DNA of 64,000 nucleotides, taken from assembly GCA_018304425.1 (NCBI GenBank), contig JAGVWE010000004.1:1-64000 (forward strand), in the 5' to 3' direction. Position 1 is the first letter of the stretch, and the number at the start of each line of letters is the position of its first letter. Of this stretch, positions 34,390-42,827 are shown in pieces. The position numbers and the translations under genes were made by a program. Source of the stretch: Candidatus Iainarchaeum sp. Lineage in GTDB: Archaea > Iainarchaeota > Iainarchaeia > Iainarchaeales > UBA10219. The notes under the pieces are model-generated. The model was not told the origin of the DNA, did not search any database, and saw nothing but the letters and a program-made list of their open reading frames with translations.

Positions 34390-34794
34390 TTAACCCCGCG
34401 TGCGCTTGGGGTACCAGACGTTTTTCAGCGCCTGGCGCAGCCTTGCCAGGTCGCGGCTCAATTGCAGTCGCACCCGGGCCACGTCTGCCTCCGTGGCCGA
34501 CCCAAACACCTGTTGCGCGATTTCCTTCAATGAGTTGGTTGGACGCCGGGAATCCAGCCCCAGAAAACGCGTGACCCCTTCCTTGCGTGCAGGGTTCCAC
34601 CGCAGCCCAGCCAAAAGCCGCTGCACCTGTGGGCGAGTGGGAAGGTGGCCCACGCTGGACGACCCCAAATATAGGGTCAACACGGCTTGGGACGTGATTT
34701 CGATTGGCACCCGGTTTCCGGCCGTGCGGCCAACCACTCCGCAGGAAAGGGAACCGCGCGTGCCACGCTTTGCTCGGGCGTTATGTGCTTTCAT
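34390..34794 (-). CDS. HTH protein resembling sigma-70 region 4
   Basis: 134 residues. The C-terminal half, about residues 78-128, reads VTRFLGLDSRRPTNSLKEIA, then QQVFGSATEADVARVRLQLSRDLARLR. This follows the layout of bacterial sigma-70 region 4 (RFGL, TLEEIG, a turn, V-x-x-I-E-x-x-A-L-x-K-L-R). Archaea do not use sigma factors, so this may be a distant HTH relative with a local role. The ATG at 34794 overlaps the stop of the aguBA fusion (ATGA), so it is translationally coupled to that enzyme. The N-terminal half is basic and unrecognised. Longer upstream frame is antisense-type noise from aguBA. Confidence 0.5.
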   Translation of the reverse strand: MKAHNARAKRGTRGSLSCGVVGRTAGNRVPIEITSQAVLTLYLGSSSVGHLPTRPQVQRLLAGLRWNPARKEGVTRFLGLDSRRPTNSLKEIAQQVFGSATEADVARVRLQLSRDLARLRQALKNVWYPKRTRG

Positions 34795-36749
34795 CTGCGC
34801 TTGCCTCCCCTCGGAAAACCGGTCTTCGGCACCTGCTGGGAGATGCAGTGCAGGGTCCCGCAGCCGTGCACGAGGTCGCGGCAGTCGATGCCGACAATCT
34901 TCCGGCCGGGGAAAAAGCGTCCAATGATTTTCCGCGCCCGCGCGTCCGTCGCGAGCCCGAACCGGGGCACGAGCACGGCCTTGTTCGCGATGTAAAAGTT
35001 GGCGTAGCTGGCCGGCATCCGCTTGCCGCCTGAAACCAGGTGGGGCACGGGCAGCTTCACGACCGTAAAAGGCGCGCCGTCCGCGTCCCGCGCTTTCCGA
35101 AGCCGCTCGAAGTTGTCCTTGAGGTTGTGGTAGTTGGGGTCTCTCCGGTCTCCTTCGAACGCGCACACGATGGTCTTTTCGTCCACGAACCGCGCGAGGT
35201 TGTCGACGTGGGAGTCTGTATCGTCTCCCTGCACTCCTCTGCCGAGCCAGATGACGTTCGAAACGTCCAGGTACTCGCAGAGCGTGGCCTCGATTTCCTG
35301 CCGGCTCAGGCCCGGGTTCCGGTTATCGTTCAACAAGCAGTCCTCGGTCGTCAACAGGCTGCCTCGGCCGTTGACGTCGATGGCGCCGCCTTCCATGACC
35401 ATGCCGGCGCGGAAGAACGGCTTCCTCCACTCGCGGTTGATGCGCGCGGGCACGGAGTCATCCTTCAACAATTCCTGGTACTTCCCGCCCCAGGCATTGA
35501 ACCGCCACTTGACCATGCCCAGCCTTTTCTGCTGTCGGTTGGCGACAAAGCTAGGCCCGTAATCCCGGAACCACACGTCCGCGTAACCGTGCTCGTAGAA
35601 CCTCACTTTCTTGGGGTCGGCCCCCTTCTCCTGGAGGAAAGCCTCCACCCTCTTTCGCATGCGTTTGCCGGTAACGAACAAGTTCACGCGCTCGCTCTTG
35701 GTTTCTTGCAGGGAGCGGATGAGGTGCGCGTAGGCCTTCTCGACGTTGCCCAGGTTCTCAAAGGTGATGAGGTCGTAGGGCCACGCCAAAAAAAGCGCGT
35801 CATGCTTTTCCCATTCAGCGGGGAAGCGATAGCCTTGCGCGGCCGGCGTCTTCCGGTGCAGCACGTCCTTCTTGGGCTTGAGGGCTTTCGGCTCCTTCAG
35901 CTCGACGTAGTCGCGGGGCCTGCGGTTGCGGAAGAAGCCCCAGCCCTCGCGCACCCGCTGGTTCTCGTCCAAGTCGATTTCAACTACAAGGGCCGCGTCC
36001 TTCTTCGGGCCCGCGTTGGCCAGCACCCTGCCAAAGGGGTCGGATACGAATGAATGCCCCCAGAAGGAGAGCCTTCCCTCGTTGCCCGTGCGGTTGACGG
36101 CTGCCACGTGCACGTTGTTGGCGATGGCGTGCGCGCGCTGGATGCAGGTCCAGGCACCCAGCCAGTCGTCGGGCTCCTTGTATCCCTTGATGCGGCCGAT
36201 GGCGGTCGGGTAAAAGATGATTTCAGCGCCTTTCAGGGCGGCGATGCGCGCGGCCTCGGGAAACCATTGGTCGAAGCAGATGAGGGGCGCGATTTTGGCT
36301 TTCCGGGTCTTGAAGACCTTGAACCCCAAATCCCCGTGCTCGAAGTAGTGTTGTTCCCAGAACAGGGGGTCGTGGGGCAAGTGCATCTTCCGGTAGGTTC
36401 CGAGGAGTTTTCCGCGTTCGTCGATGACCGCGATGCTGTTGTAGAACTTTTTTCCGTGCCGCTCGTAAATCGGGGCAATCAGGACGATGCCGAGTTCCTT
36501 GGCTAGGCCAGCGAGCAGGCGCGTGGTCGGCCCTGGAATGGCTTTCGCCAACGCGAATGCGGCCTCGTCCTTTTTCGCCTGCGGAAAGTAAAGCGTGTCA
36601 AACAATTCGGGCAGGCACACGATGTCCGCGCCCCGGGCGGCCGCCTGGCGGACGAGTCTTTCGGCCTTGGCGTGGTTGGCTTGCTTGTCCGCTTCCATGG
36701 ACATCTGGATTAAGCCGATGCGAAGCTTTCGGGCCACGAGGTGCACCAA
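34791..36749 (-). CDS. aguBA: Fused N-carbamoylputrescine amidase - agmatine deiminase
   Basis: 652 residues, two enzymes in one chain. Residues about 8-290 are a nitrilase-family amidase like AguB with the Glu48-Lys121-Cys158 triad (LPELF, RKMHLP, LICFDQWFPE). Residues about 310-640 are an agmatine deiminase like AguA with RDYGPSF, MEGGAIDVNG, DTDSHVDN and the C-terminal GCGTLHCIS (Cys635). AguA converts agmatine to N-carbamoylputrescine and AguB hydrolyses this to putrescine, so the chain can run both steps of polyamine synthesis. The frame begins with TTG (36749) or GTG (36746); GTTAATAAAGG about 25 bases upstream suggests a leaderless start there. It is followed by the coupled HTH gene. 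Confidence 0.9.
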   Translation of the reverse strand: MVHLVARKLRIGLIQMSMEADKQANHAKAERLVRQAAARGADIVCLPELFDTLYFPQAKKDEAAFALAKAIPGPTTRLLAGLAKELGIVLIAPIYERHGKKFYNSIAVIDERGKLLGTYRKMHLPHDPLFWEQHYFEHGDLGFKVFKTRKAKIAPLICFDQWFPEAARIAALKGAEIIFYPTAIGRIKGYKEPDDWLGAWTCIQRAHAIANNVHVAAVNRTGNEGRLSFWGHSFVSDPFGRVLANAGPKKDAALVVEIDLDENQRVREGWGFFRNRRPRDYVELKEPKALKPKKDVLHRKTPAAQGYRFPAEWEKHDALFLAWPYDLITFENLGNVEKAYAHLIRSLQETKSERVNLFVTGKRMRKRVEAFLQEKGADPKKVRFYEHGYADVWFRDYGPSFVANRQQKRLGMVKWRFNAWGGKYQELLKDDSVPARINREWRKPFFRAGMVMEGGAIDVNGRGSLLTTEDCLLNDNRNPGLSRQEIEATLCEYLDVSNVIWLGRGVQGDDTDSHVDNLARFVDEKTIVCAFEGDRRDPNYHNLKDNFERLRKARDADGAPFTVVKLPVPHLVSGGKRMPASYANFYIANKAVLVPRFGLATDARARKIIGRFFPGRKIVGIDCRDLVHGCGTLHCISQQVPKTGFPRGGKRR

Positions 36750-36766
36750 AACATTTTATGGGGCGC

Positions 36767-36776
36767 AACCTTTATT
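36767..36776. promoter_or_regulatory. Shared TATA-like box of aguBA and the gene at 36818
   Basis: CCTTTATTAAC reads as a TATA-like element on both strands and lies about 25 bases from the aguBA start and 45 bases from the ATG of the plus-strand gene. Confidence 0.4.
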
Positions 36777-36817
36777 AACTTCTATTCCGTTTAATGGTGG
36801 GTTATTGAGGGGTTCTA

Positions 36818-37471
36818 ATGGGTAAAGCCGTCGTGTCCAACTTCAAGGCGTTCGCGGAAAAGTTTCCCCGCGTCGCGCAGCTCCCGGAAACCGATGTCCG
36901 GGTGCAGGCCTTGAAGCGCTACTTCGAGCGCGGCAGCTTTGTCTCGGTGTATGCTTCAGCCGGCGTTTGGCCGCGCCTCGACTTTCCAACGCCCTTGTGG
37001 ATTAAGGGCAAAATCGAGGAGTTCAAGCAGCAAAAGGCGCGGTTCGCGGAAAAGCACCGGAGCTGGAGCATCCTCGTGCACAAGGACCAGTTTGCCGCGG
37101 TGCGCACCCTCTTGGCCAAGTTCGGGGAACCCCTCTACTGGAAGCACCTGGCGAAAGTAACCTTTGACGTGGACTACAAGCAGGACGCGGCCAAGGTCTC
37201 CCTGCCCGTGCACCTGGTGACCGAAGAGCGCTGGAAGCCCATGATCAAGATGTTCGTCGAGGACCTGGACTACCGCAAGCAACTCGCGGAAACGGTTGAC
37301 ACCTCGATTGTCTACAAGAACGACAAGCGCGTGGCAAAATACGCAGACCAGTTGAAGGGCTTCCGCAAGTCCCTCTCGGTCAAGAAACGCGACATGTTCC
37401 AAGAAAAAGTCGACGAAATCAGCCAAGACCTCGAAATGTACAACGAAATCCTCAAGTGGGCGAAGGAATAG
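36818..37471 (+). CDS. Soluble helical protein of unknown function
   Basis: 217 residues, Lys/Glu/Phe-rich and mainly helical, with no membrane segments. I do not recognise the family. GAGGGG stands five bases before the ATG. Strongly biased codon use (GAC, AAG, CTC, GTG) resembles that of the housekeeping genes, suggesting a well-expressed, conserved cellular protein. Confidence 0.6.
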   Translation: MGKAVVSNFKAFAEKFPRVAQLPETDVRVQALKRYFERGSFVSVYASAGVWPRLDFPTPLWIKGKIEEFKQQKARFAEKHRSWSILVHKDQFAAVRTLLAKFGEPLYWKHLAKVTFDVDYKQDAAKVSLPVHLVTEERWKPMIKMFVEDLDYRKQLAETVDTSIVYKNDKRVAKYADQLKGFRKSLSVKKRDMFQEKVDEISQDLEMYNEILKWAKE

Positions 37472-37579
37472 CGTTTCCCGCTCTTCCGCACCGGAAATCC
37501 ACTCCCCTCCCCGGCCCTATTTAAACCCCCTGAACCACTATCTTCTTGCGGCCTCTTAAGGCCGAGTGAGGTGGAGTAA

Positions 37580-37834
37580 ATGTCGAGTCCCATAAAGAAG
37601 TTCCAGGTCGGAGGCGTCAGCGCGGCCGTCTGGGAAAACGAGTCACAGACCCCCGAGGGAAGCCCCTACCAGACGGTTTCCCTCCAGAAGCGGTTCAAGG
37701 ACAAGAACGACGAGTGGAAGTCCTCGAACTCCTTTCGCGCCAGCGACTTGCCCAAGGCCATCCTCGCCCTCCAAAAAGCCTACGAGTTCGTGGCCTTGAA
37801 GGAGCAAGGCGAGCTGGCGGTGGTCGAGGCTTGA
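37580..37834 (+). CDS. Small conserved protein (RYKD/SFR/DLPKA type)
   Basis: 84 residues. The pattern KKF(Q/R)VGGVSAAVWENE, VSLQKRFKDKNDEW, SSNSFRASDLPKAILALQKAYEF recalls a small family spread through archaea, bacteria and phages without settled function; a ssDNA-binding or cofactor role has not been shown. GAGGTGGAG precedes the ATG and CTATTTAAACC is about 55 bases upstream. Confidence 0.65.
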   Translation: MSSPIKKFQVGGVSAAVWENESQTPEGSPYQTVSLQKRFKDKNDEWKSSNSFRASDLPKAILALQKAYEFVALKEQGELAVVEA

Positions 37835-37876
37835 ACGGCCGGGCGGCTCACGCGGGCCCCGAGGGCGGCTGGCTCA

Positions 37877-37984
37877 CGGCCTTTTTACAAAAGGCCGGCG
37901 AAAAGGTGCCCTGCCAAGCAGGGCACAGCCTTTTTTGCTTCGCAAAAAAGCCCGGGGGAAACGGGCCCTGCTTTGCAGGACCCC
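37877..37984 (+). repeat. Tandem array of perfect hairpins in an intergenic region
   Basis: Three successive perfect hairpins, each with a 9-bp stem and 3-base loop: CGGCCTTTT/AAAAGGCCG (37877-37897, loop TAC), GTGCCCTGC/GCAGGGCAC (37906-37926, loop CAA) and CTTTTTTGC/GCAAAAAAG (37930-37950, loop TTC). Weaker ones follow: CCCG/CGGG (37951-37965) and CCTGC/GCAGG (37967-37979, loop TTT). The 203 bases between 37835 and 38037 hold this array and the helicase promoter only. Confidence 0.8.
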
Positions 37985-38037
37985 TCCCTTGCCCCCTTTG
38001 CTCTGCCTAAAAAGCCTTTTCCTCTCCCTGATTGCCT

Positions 38038-40221
38038 ATGGACGTCGCCCAAAAAGTCCTGGAACTCAACGGCTTTGATTCCTTCAACCCCATGCAGGCC
38101 AAGGCCTTGCAGCACGGGGTCCTCGAAAAAAACCTCGTCGTCTCGGCGCCCACCGCCGCAGGTAAAACGGTTCTCGCCGAGCTCGCCGCCTTGGAGTCCA
38201 TCGTCCACCGCAAGAAGAAAGCCGTTTACACGGGCCCGCTCCGCGCCCTCGCCGCCGAGCACTACAACGACTTCAAGCGCAAGTACGCCAAGCCCCTCAA
38301 CGTGCGCGTCACGGTTTCCACGGGTGATTTCGATTCGAGCGGCACTTACCTAGCCAACTATGACCTGATTTTCACGACCTATGAGCGCTTGGATAGCCTC
38401 ATTCGCCACAACGCTTCCTGGTTGCAATCTCTTGGCGTGCTCGTGGTCGACGAAATCCACGAACTCGATTCCGATCGCGGCCCGACCCTGGAAATGGTCA
38501 TCACCAAGCTCCGCCAAATCAACCCACACTTGCAGGTGCTCGCCTTGTCGGCGACCATTCCCAACGCCAAAGACCTTGCCCAGTGGCTCGACGCGGAACT
38601 CGTGGAAAGTGACTATCGCCCTTGCAAGCTCCACGAAGGCGTGTTCTTCGACCAAGGCATCACTTTTTCCGACGAAAAGGTCGAACCCGTTCTCTCCTCG
38701 CACGAGCCCCTGCACGCCTTGGCCGAGGACACCCTGGAAAAGGACAAGCAAGCCCTGGTCTTCGCGAACACGCGCAAGCGCGCGGAAGGCATCGCCAAGC
38801 AGTTGGCGGGCGTCTGCGCGAAGTCCTTGTCCGACGCCGAGAAAAGGCATCTCGCCGTGCAAGCCGAGAAGGCCTTGAACGCCTTGGAGCAGCCCACCGA
38901 GCAATGCCATGCCCTGCACGACTTGCTCGTCAAAGGGGTTTCCTTTCACCACGCGGGCCTGCTCTCCAAGCAAAGGGAAATCGTGGAAGACCTGTTCCGC
39001 GGCGGCCACTTGAAGATCGTCTGCTCGACGCCCACCCTCGCGGCAGGCATCAACATGCCCGCCTACCGCGTCCTCATCCCCAGCGTTTACCGCTACGCGG
39101 AATTCGGTTCCGAGAAAATCCCGGTCCGCGAGTACAAGCAGATGGCCGGCCGCGCGGGAAGGCCAAGGTACGACAAAGAGGGGCAGGCTATCCTCTTGGC
39201 CAAGAACTCCCTTGAACAAGACGAGCTCTTCGAGGCCTTCATCCACGCGGAACCAGAAGAGGTTTCCTCCCAGCTCGCCCACGAGTCCGTCCTCCGCACG
39301 CACGTCTTGGCCTCCGTTGCAGGAAATTTCGTGCGCAACCTCGACTCCCTCGAACAGTTTTTCGGGAAAACCTTCTACGCGCACCAGGCAGGAGGCGTGG
39401 CAGAACTCTTTTTGAAATTGAACGACATTATAGCCTTGCTCGCCGAGATGGGCTTCGTGGAATCCGTGGAAGGCAAGTTTTCCGCGACCAAGCTCGGCCA
39501 CCGGGTCAGCCAACTCTACCTGGACCCGGTCACCGCCCACCGCTTCATCAAGGGCTTGGAGCGCTTCCAGCACGCCGAGCTCTTCTACCTCTACCTCTGG
39601 ACGGACTGCCAGGAAAGCATGCCCTGGCTGTCCGTACCCAAGGCCAAGGAAGCCGAGCTCTGGGAAAGCCTCCAAACCGAGGGCAAGCACCTGCCCATCA
39701 ACGTCGAGGAAGAGATGTTCTCCGACCCCGTTATGTTGAAGAAATTCCATTCGGCGCTCTTCTTAAAGGCCTGGATTGAGGAGGTCTCCGAGCAGAGCCT
39801 TTTGAAGGACTTCAATGTGGCCCCCGGCAACCTCTTCGCGCGCACGCAGAACCTGGACTGGCTGGTCTACGCGACTTCCGAGCTCGCCCAGCTCCTCGAC
39901 TACCGCGAGCACCTCCCCTACGTGAACAAGCTCCGCAAGCGCCTGGCCTCCGGCATCCGTGAGGAACTCATCTACTTGTGCGAGGTCCGCGGCATCGGCC
40001 GGGTGCGCGCCCGCAAGCTGTTCTCCAACAACGTGCGCACCGTGGCCGACCTCAAGAAGATTCCGGTCGACTCCCTGGCCCGCATCCTCTCTCCCAAAGT
40101 CGCCGAGAAAGTCAAGGAACAACTCGGCGTCCCCGAAAAAGTCAGCGCCGCCGAACACCATGCGGCCGCGCGCGCAGCGCGCGAAGAACGCCAAGGCCAG
40201 AGCGTGTTGGGGGAGTTTTAA
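38038..40221 (+). CDS. hel308: Ski2-like superfamily 2 helicase, Hel308 type
   Basis: 727 residues. Helicase motifs in order: QxxAL with SAPTAAGKT (motif I), GPLRALA, DEIHELD (motif II), SATIPN (III), FANTRKRAEG (IV), STPTLAAGINMPAYRV (V) and QMAGRAGRP (VI); then a winged helix, a ratchet-like domain and a C-terminal helix-hairpin-helix (VRGIGRVRARKLF). Hel308 unwinds lagging-strand structures at stalled forks. The ATG at 38038 is chosen because CTAAAAAG is about 25 bases upstream, giving a leaderless mRNA. The C-terminal tail is Ala/Arg/Glu-rich. It overlaps the convergent cdc6 gene by four bases. Confidence 0.9.
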   Translation: MDVAQKVLELNGFDSFNPMQAKALQHGVLEKNLVVSAPTAAGKTVLAELAALESIVHRKKKAVYTGPLRALAAEHYNDFKRKYAKPLNVRVTVSTGDFDSSGTYLANYDLIFTTYERLDSLIRHNASWLQSLGVLVVDEIHELDSDRGPTLEMVITKLRQINPHLQVLALSATIPNAKDLAQWLDAELVESDYRPCKLHEGVFFDQGITFSDEKVEPVLSSHEPLHALAEDTLEKDKQALVFANTRKRAEGIAKQLAGVCAKSLSDAEKRHLAVQAEKALNALEQPTEQCHALHDLLVKGVSFHHAGLLSKQREIVEDLFRGGHLKIVCSTPTLAAGINMPAYRVLIPSVYRYAEFGSEKIPVREYKQMAGRAGRPRYDKEGQAILLAKNSLEQDELFEAFIHAEPEEVSSQLAHESVLRTHVLASVAGNFVRNLDSLEQFFGKTFYAHQAGGVAELFLKLNDIIALLAEMGFVESVEGKFSATKLGHRVSQLYLDPVTAHRFIKGLERFQHAELFYLYLWTDCQESMPWLSVPKAKEAELWESLQTEGKHLPINVEEEMFSDPVMLKKFHSALFLKAWIEEVSEQSLLKDFNVAPGNLFARTQNLDWLVYATSELAQLLDYREHLPYVNKLRKRLASGIREELIYLCEVRGIGRVRARKLFSNNVRTVADLKKIPVDSLARILSPKVAEKVKEQLGVPEKVSAAEHHAAARAAREERQGQSVLGEF

Positions 40222-41417
40222 GCAGTAAGCCCCTTCTCGATGGCTTCCTTTATCTTTTTGGCGTCGTAGCCGAGCTTGATGAACCGGGTCTGGCCCTTGA
40301 CGCCCTTCCCAGACTGGGTTGTTAGGATGAGCCCGTACATTTCCAGTTGCGAGATGCACTCCCTATACCAGCGCGAGCTGACCACCGTTTCCTTGAACTT
40401 CTTGGCAATCTTCACGTAGGTGTCGTAGACTTCCCCGCTGTACAAAACCCCTTCCTCGGTTTCCCCGGTCAGGGTCTTGAGGGGCGGCCGTTCCAGCGTC
40501 AAACCCGCAATCGCGTACAACACCAGTTGCTCCTGCTGGGGCAGGGTCAACACCATGTTCAAGATGATTTCCTCTTCCACCAGCCGCTTGGCCCTCCGCA
40601 CCTCTTCCTCGGAGACCCTGGCCAGCCCCTTCTTGTCCGCGAGTTCCCCGGCCCGCATCAACAACATCACGGCCTTCCGCGCGTCCCCCGACTCCTGGGC
40701 GGCGAACGCCGCGGCGAGAGAAACAGCGGCCTCGTCCACGCAGCCCTCGTTGAAGGCCAGCTTCGCCCGCTCGGAGAGGATGGACTTGAGTTCTTCCGCG
40801 TTGTAGGCCGGGAACACCATTTCCTGCTGGCACAAACTCGACTTCGTGCGCGGGTCCAGGTCATCCTTGAACATCACGTTGTTGGAGATGCCGAGGATGC
40901 AGAGGCTCCCCTTCCGGAGTTCGTCGTTGGCGCGGGAGAGCCCATAAATGAGTTCGTCCACGTCCTTCACCTTGTCGACCTCGTCCAGCACCAGCACGAT
41001 GCCTCTGCCCTCCCCGGCAAAGCCGAGGAGTTTCTCGTAGATGAACGCCGCCGAGTAGCCCATGAAGTTGTGTTCGGGGTAAAAGTCTTTCACGATCTTG
41101 GAGAGCACGCGGTACTTGGAGTTGTGGTTGCGGCAGTTGACATAGGTTCCTGACACCTGCGCGTTTTTCTGGCCCGCGAAGTCGAGGAGGTGCGAGAGCA
41201 CGTGCCGCGCGGAAGCCGTTTTCCCCGTGCCCACCTTGCCGTAAATGAAGAGGTTGTCCGCGCGCTTGCCGTTCAACAGCCCCGCGAGTATCTCCGTCAT
41301 CTTCTGGATCTGCTGTTCGCGGAAGAGGAGCTTGTCCGGCGTGTAATGCGGGGTTATGTAGTTGCGGTCGCGGAACACGGTTTCCCTGGCCAGCAGTTGT
41401 TCGAACAGGTTCGCCAT
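40218..41417 (-). CDS. cdc6: Orc1/Cdc6 replication initiator
   Basis: 399 residues. AAA+ domain with Walker A YGKVGTGKTAS, Walker B VLVLDEVDKV, sensor 1 (LGISNNVMF) and the arginine-rich lid, followed by a winged helix at the C-terminus (YRECISQLEMYGLI). Archaeal Orc1/Cdc6 binds origin recognition boxes and loads MCM. The gene commonly sits beside the origin it uses, and the upstream intergenic region here contains palindromes. ATG at 41417. Confidence 0.95.
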   Translation of the reverse strand: MANLFEQLLARETVFRDRNYITPHYTPDKLLFREQQIQKMTEILAGLLNGKRADNLFIYGKVGTGKTASARHVLSHLLDFAGQKNAQVSGTYVNCRNHNSKYRVLSKIVKDFYPEHNFMGYSAAFIYEKLLGFAGEGRGIVLVLDEVDKVKDVDELIYGLSRANDELRKGSLCILGISNNVMFKDDLDPRTKSSLCQQEMVFPAYNAEELKSILSERAKLAFNEGCVDEAAVSLAAAFAAQESGDARKAVMLLMRAGELADKKGLARVSEEEVRRAKRLVEEEIILNMVLTLPQQEQLVLYAIAGLTLERPPLKTLTGETEEGVLYSGEVYDTYVKIAKKFKETVVSSRWYRECISQLEMYGLILTTQSGKGVKGQTRFIKLGYDAKKIKEAIEKGLTA

Positions 41418-41653
41418 CCGTTCTAATTCACTGGGAGCTTGTTAAAAGAAGTTCGAGTAAAGGAAGTGAACCACTTCCGCTTCTATGACTTTGGTTTCAC
41501 AACCAACCCATTTTGTTCCGCGGCCCGTTTTGCGTGGATTTCGCCATCAAAAGGCTTAAATTATGGATTGGGTAATAAATATACCTGGTTGTTTATTGCC
41601 TTTGGCGGCGTTTAATCGTTGAAGGCATTAGCTGCTGCAAACGAGGGGTGATA
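41418..41653. other. Candidate replication origin region beside cdc6
   Basis: 236 bases without a gene. GGAAGTGAACCACTTCC (41462-41478) is a palindrome with 7-bp arms, TTGGTTTCACAACCAA (41491-41506) has 6-bp arms, and the AT-rich GGTAATAAA/TTTATTGCC pair (41571-41579, 41592-41600) is a third inverted repeat around a TATA-like sequence that can drive sepF. I see no exact match to the known ORB consensus. Position next to cdc6 is the main reason for the origin call. Confidence 0.35.
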
Positions 41654-42019
41654 GTGTTGGGTTTCTTAGAGAAAATCCTGAAGCCGAAGACAAGCGAAAT
41701 CGACATCGAGGAATTCCTGAACAACTTGGACGTCGAAGAAGAGTCCATGTACGACAACGCGGACGCCTTTGTCAAGCCCATGACCTTGGAGAAGGACACG
41801 GACAAGGACATGGTCATCGACGAAGTCAAGAAGGGCAACATAATCCTGCTCAACATCGCTGACCTCTCGAAGAGGAACGCCGTCAAGCTCCGCGACATGG
41901 TGAACCTCATCAAGAAACAGGTGGACGCCTTGGACGGCGACATCGCGAGAATCTCGCAGGACCGCGTCCTCATCACGCCGGCAAGGGTCAAGATCATCAA
42001 GAAACGAGAGACCATGTAA
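41654..42019 (+). CDS. sepF: SepF cell division protein
   Basis: 121 residues. N-terminal amphipathic membrane-binding helix (LGFLEKILKPK), an acidic linker, and the SepF domain (DEVKKGNIILLNIADLSKR, then DALDGDIARIS and VLITPARVKI). In archaea SepF anchors FtsZ to the membrane. Of several in-frame GTG/TTG codons, the GTG at 41654 is best placed after GAGGGG. No FtsZ is present in this window. Confidence 0.92.
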   Translation: MLGFLEKILKPKTSEIDIEEFLNNLDVEEESMYDNADAFVKPMTLEKDTDKDMVIDEVKKGNIILLNIADLSKRNAVKLRDMVNLIKKQVDALDGDIARISQDRVLITPARVKIIKKRETM

Positions 42020-42067
42020 GGGCCTTGCCGGTTCTCTTCCCCTCGTTGAGCAGCAAGGAGCCATTGC

Positions 42068-42826
42068 ATGTACCTTGACCGGCCGGCTTTCTCGGTTTCC
42101 TTTCCCCTGGAAAGCTGCCTGGAAGAAATCGAGTCCCTCATCAAGTCCAAGCACTGGACCAAGTTCGAAGTGGCCAGCGTCAGCCTCGTCTACGCGCCCT
42201 TCTTCTTCTTCAACTACTATTCCTACCTAGAGGAAAAGCGCGAGGACATGGAGCAGGCCGTGGTATCGGACACCGCCGGGGGAACCATGGCCATGGACGC
42301 CCAGACCAATGAACTCGACGAGGGCATGGCCTCCTTGTTCGAGGAAGAAGTGCCCCTGACCTCGCACCGACCCCCCGAGGGCTACAAGTTCGAGGTCGAG
42401 CGGCCCCTGACCAGCGAACGGGACGCCCCCCAAATCGCGCAAATCAAGCTCGCGCACAAGCTCGAGCTCCCCAAGGACCACGTCATCGTCTCCGGCCTCA
42501 AAACCGTGTACGTGCCCATCTGGGTGGCTTCGGTTTCGGTCGCGGAAGGCAATTACCGCCTCGAATTAAGCGCCGTGAACGGCGAGCTCCTCAGCGAAGC
42601 CGAAATCCCTGAACGGGAGAAGGGCTGGCTGGAGGTAACCGCGGAAACCCTTTCCGAACTCAAGGAACCCGGGGCCTGGGTGCGCTACTCGGCTTCCGTG
42701 GGAAACACGGTCTTTGACTCCCTGGTCAACAACCCGCTCACGCAGTCCATGATGTCCAACAGGCAACTCCAAATCCTGTTGCTCGCGGTCATCGCGGTCT
42801 GGCTGTTCTTCAACATCAGGTCCTGA
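42068..42826 (+). CDS. Tail-anchored protein of unknown function
   Basis: 252 residues: a soluble N-terminal domain with alternating beta-strands (FEVASVSLVYAPFFFFNYYS; KTVYVPIWVASVSVAEGNYR), and a single C-terminal membrane helix (QILLLAVIAVWLFFNI). The two halves of the soluble part each contain a Tyr-x-Pro strand motif, hinting at a duplicated fold. It follows sepF by 48 bases on the same strand, so an envelope or division link is possible but only inferred. Confidence 0.6.
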   Translation: MYLDRPAFSVSFPLESCLEEIESLIKSKHWTKFEVASVSLVYAPFFFFNYYSYLEEKREDMEQAVVSDTAGGTMAMDAQTNELDEGMASLFEEEVPLTSHRPPEGYKFEVERPLTSERDAPQIAQIKLAHKLELPKDHVIVSGLKTVYVPIWVASVSVAEGNYRLELSAVNGELLSEAEIPEREKGWLEVTAETLSELKEPGAWVRYSASVGNTVFDSLVNNPLTQSMMSNRQLQILLLAVIAVWLFFNIRS

Positions 42827-42827
42827 T

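Noticed and set aside
38350-39750. 466-codon open frame opposite the Hel308-like gene
   Set aside because: Antisense shadow of a gene with all helicase motifs; no promoter or ribosome binding site.
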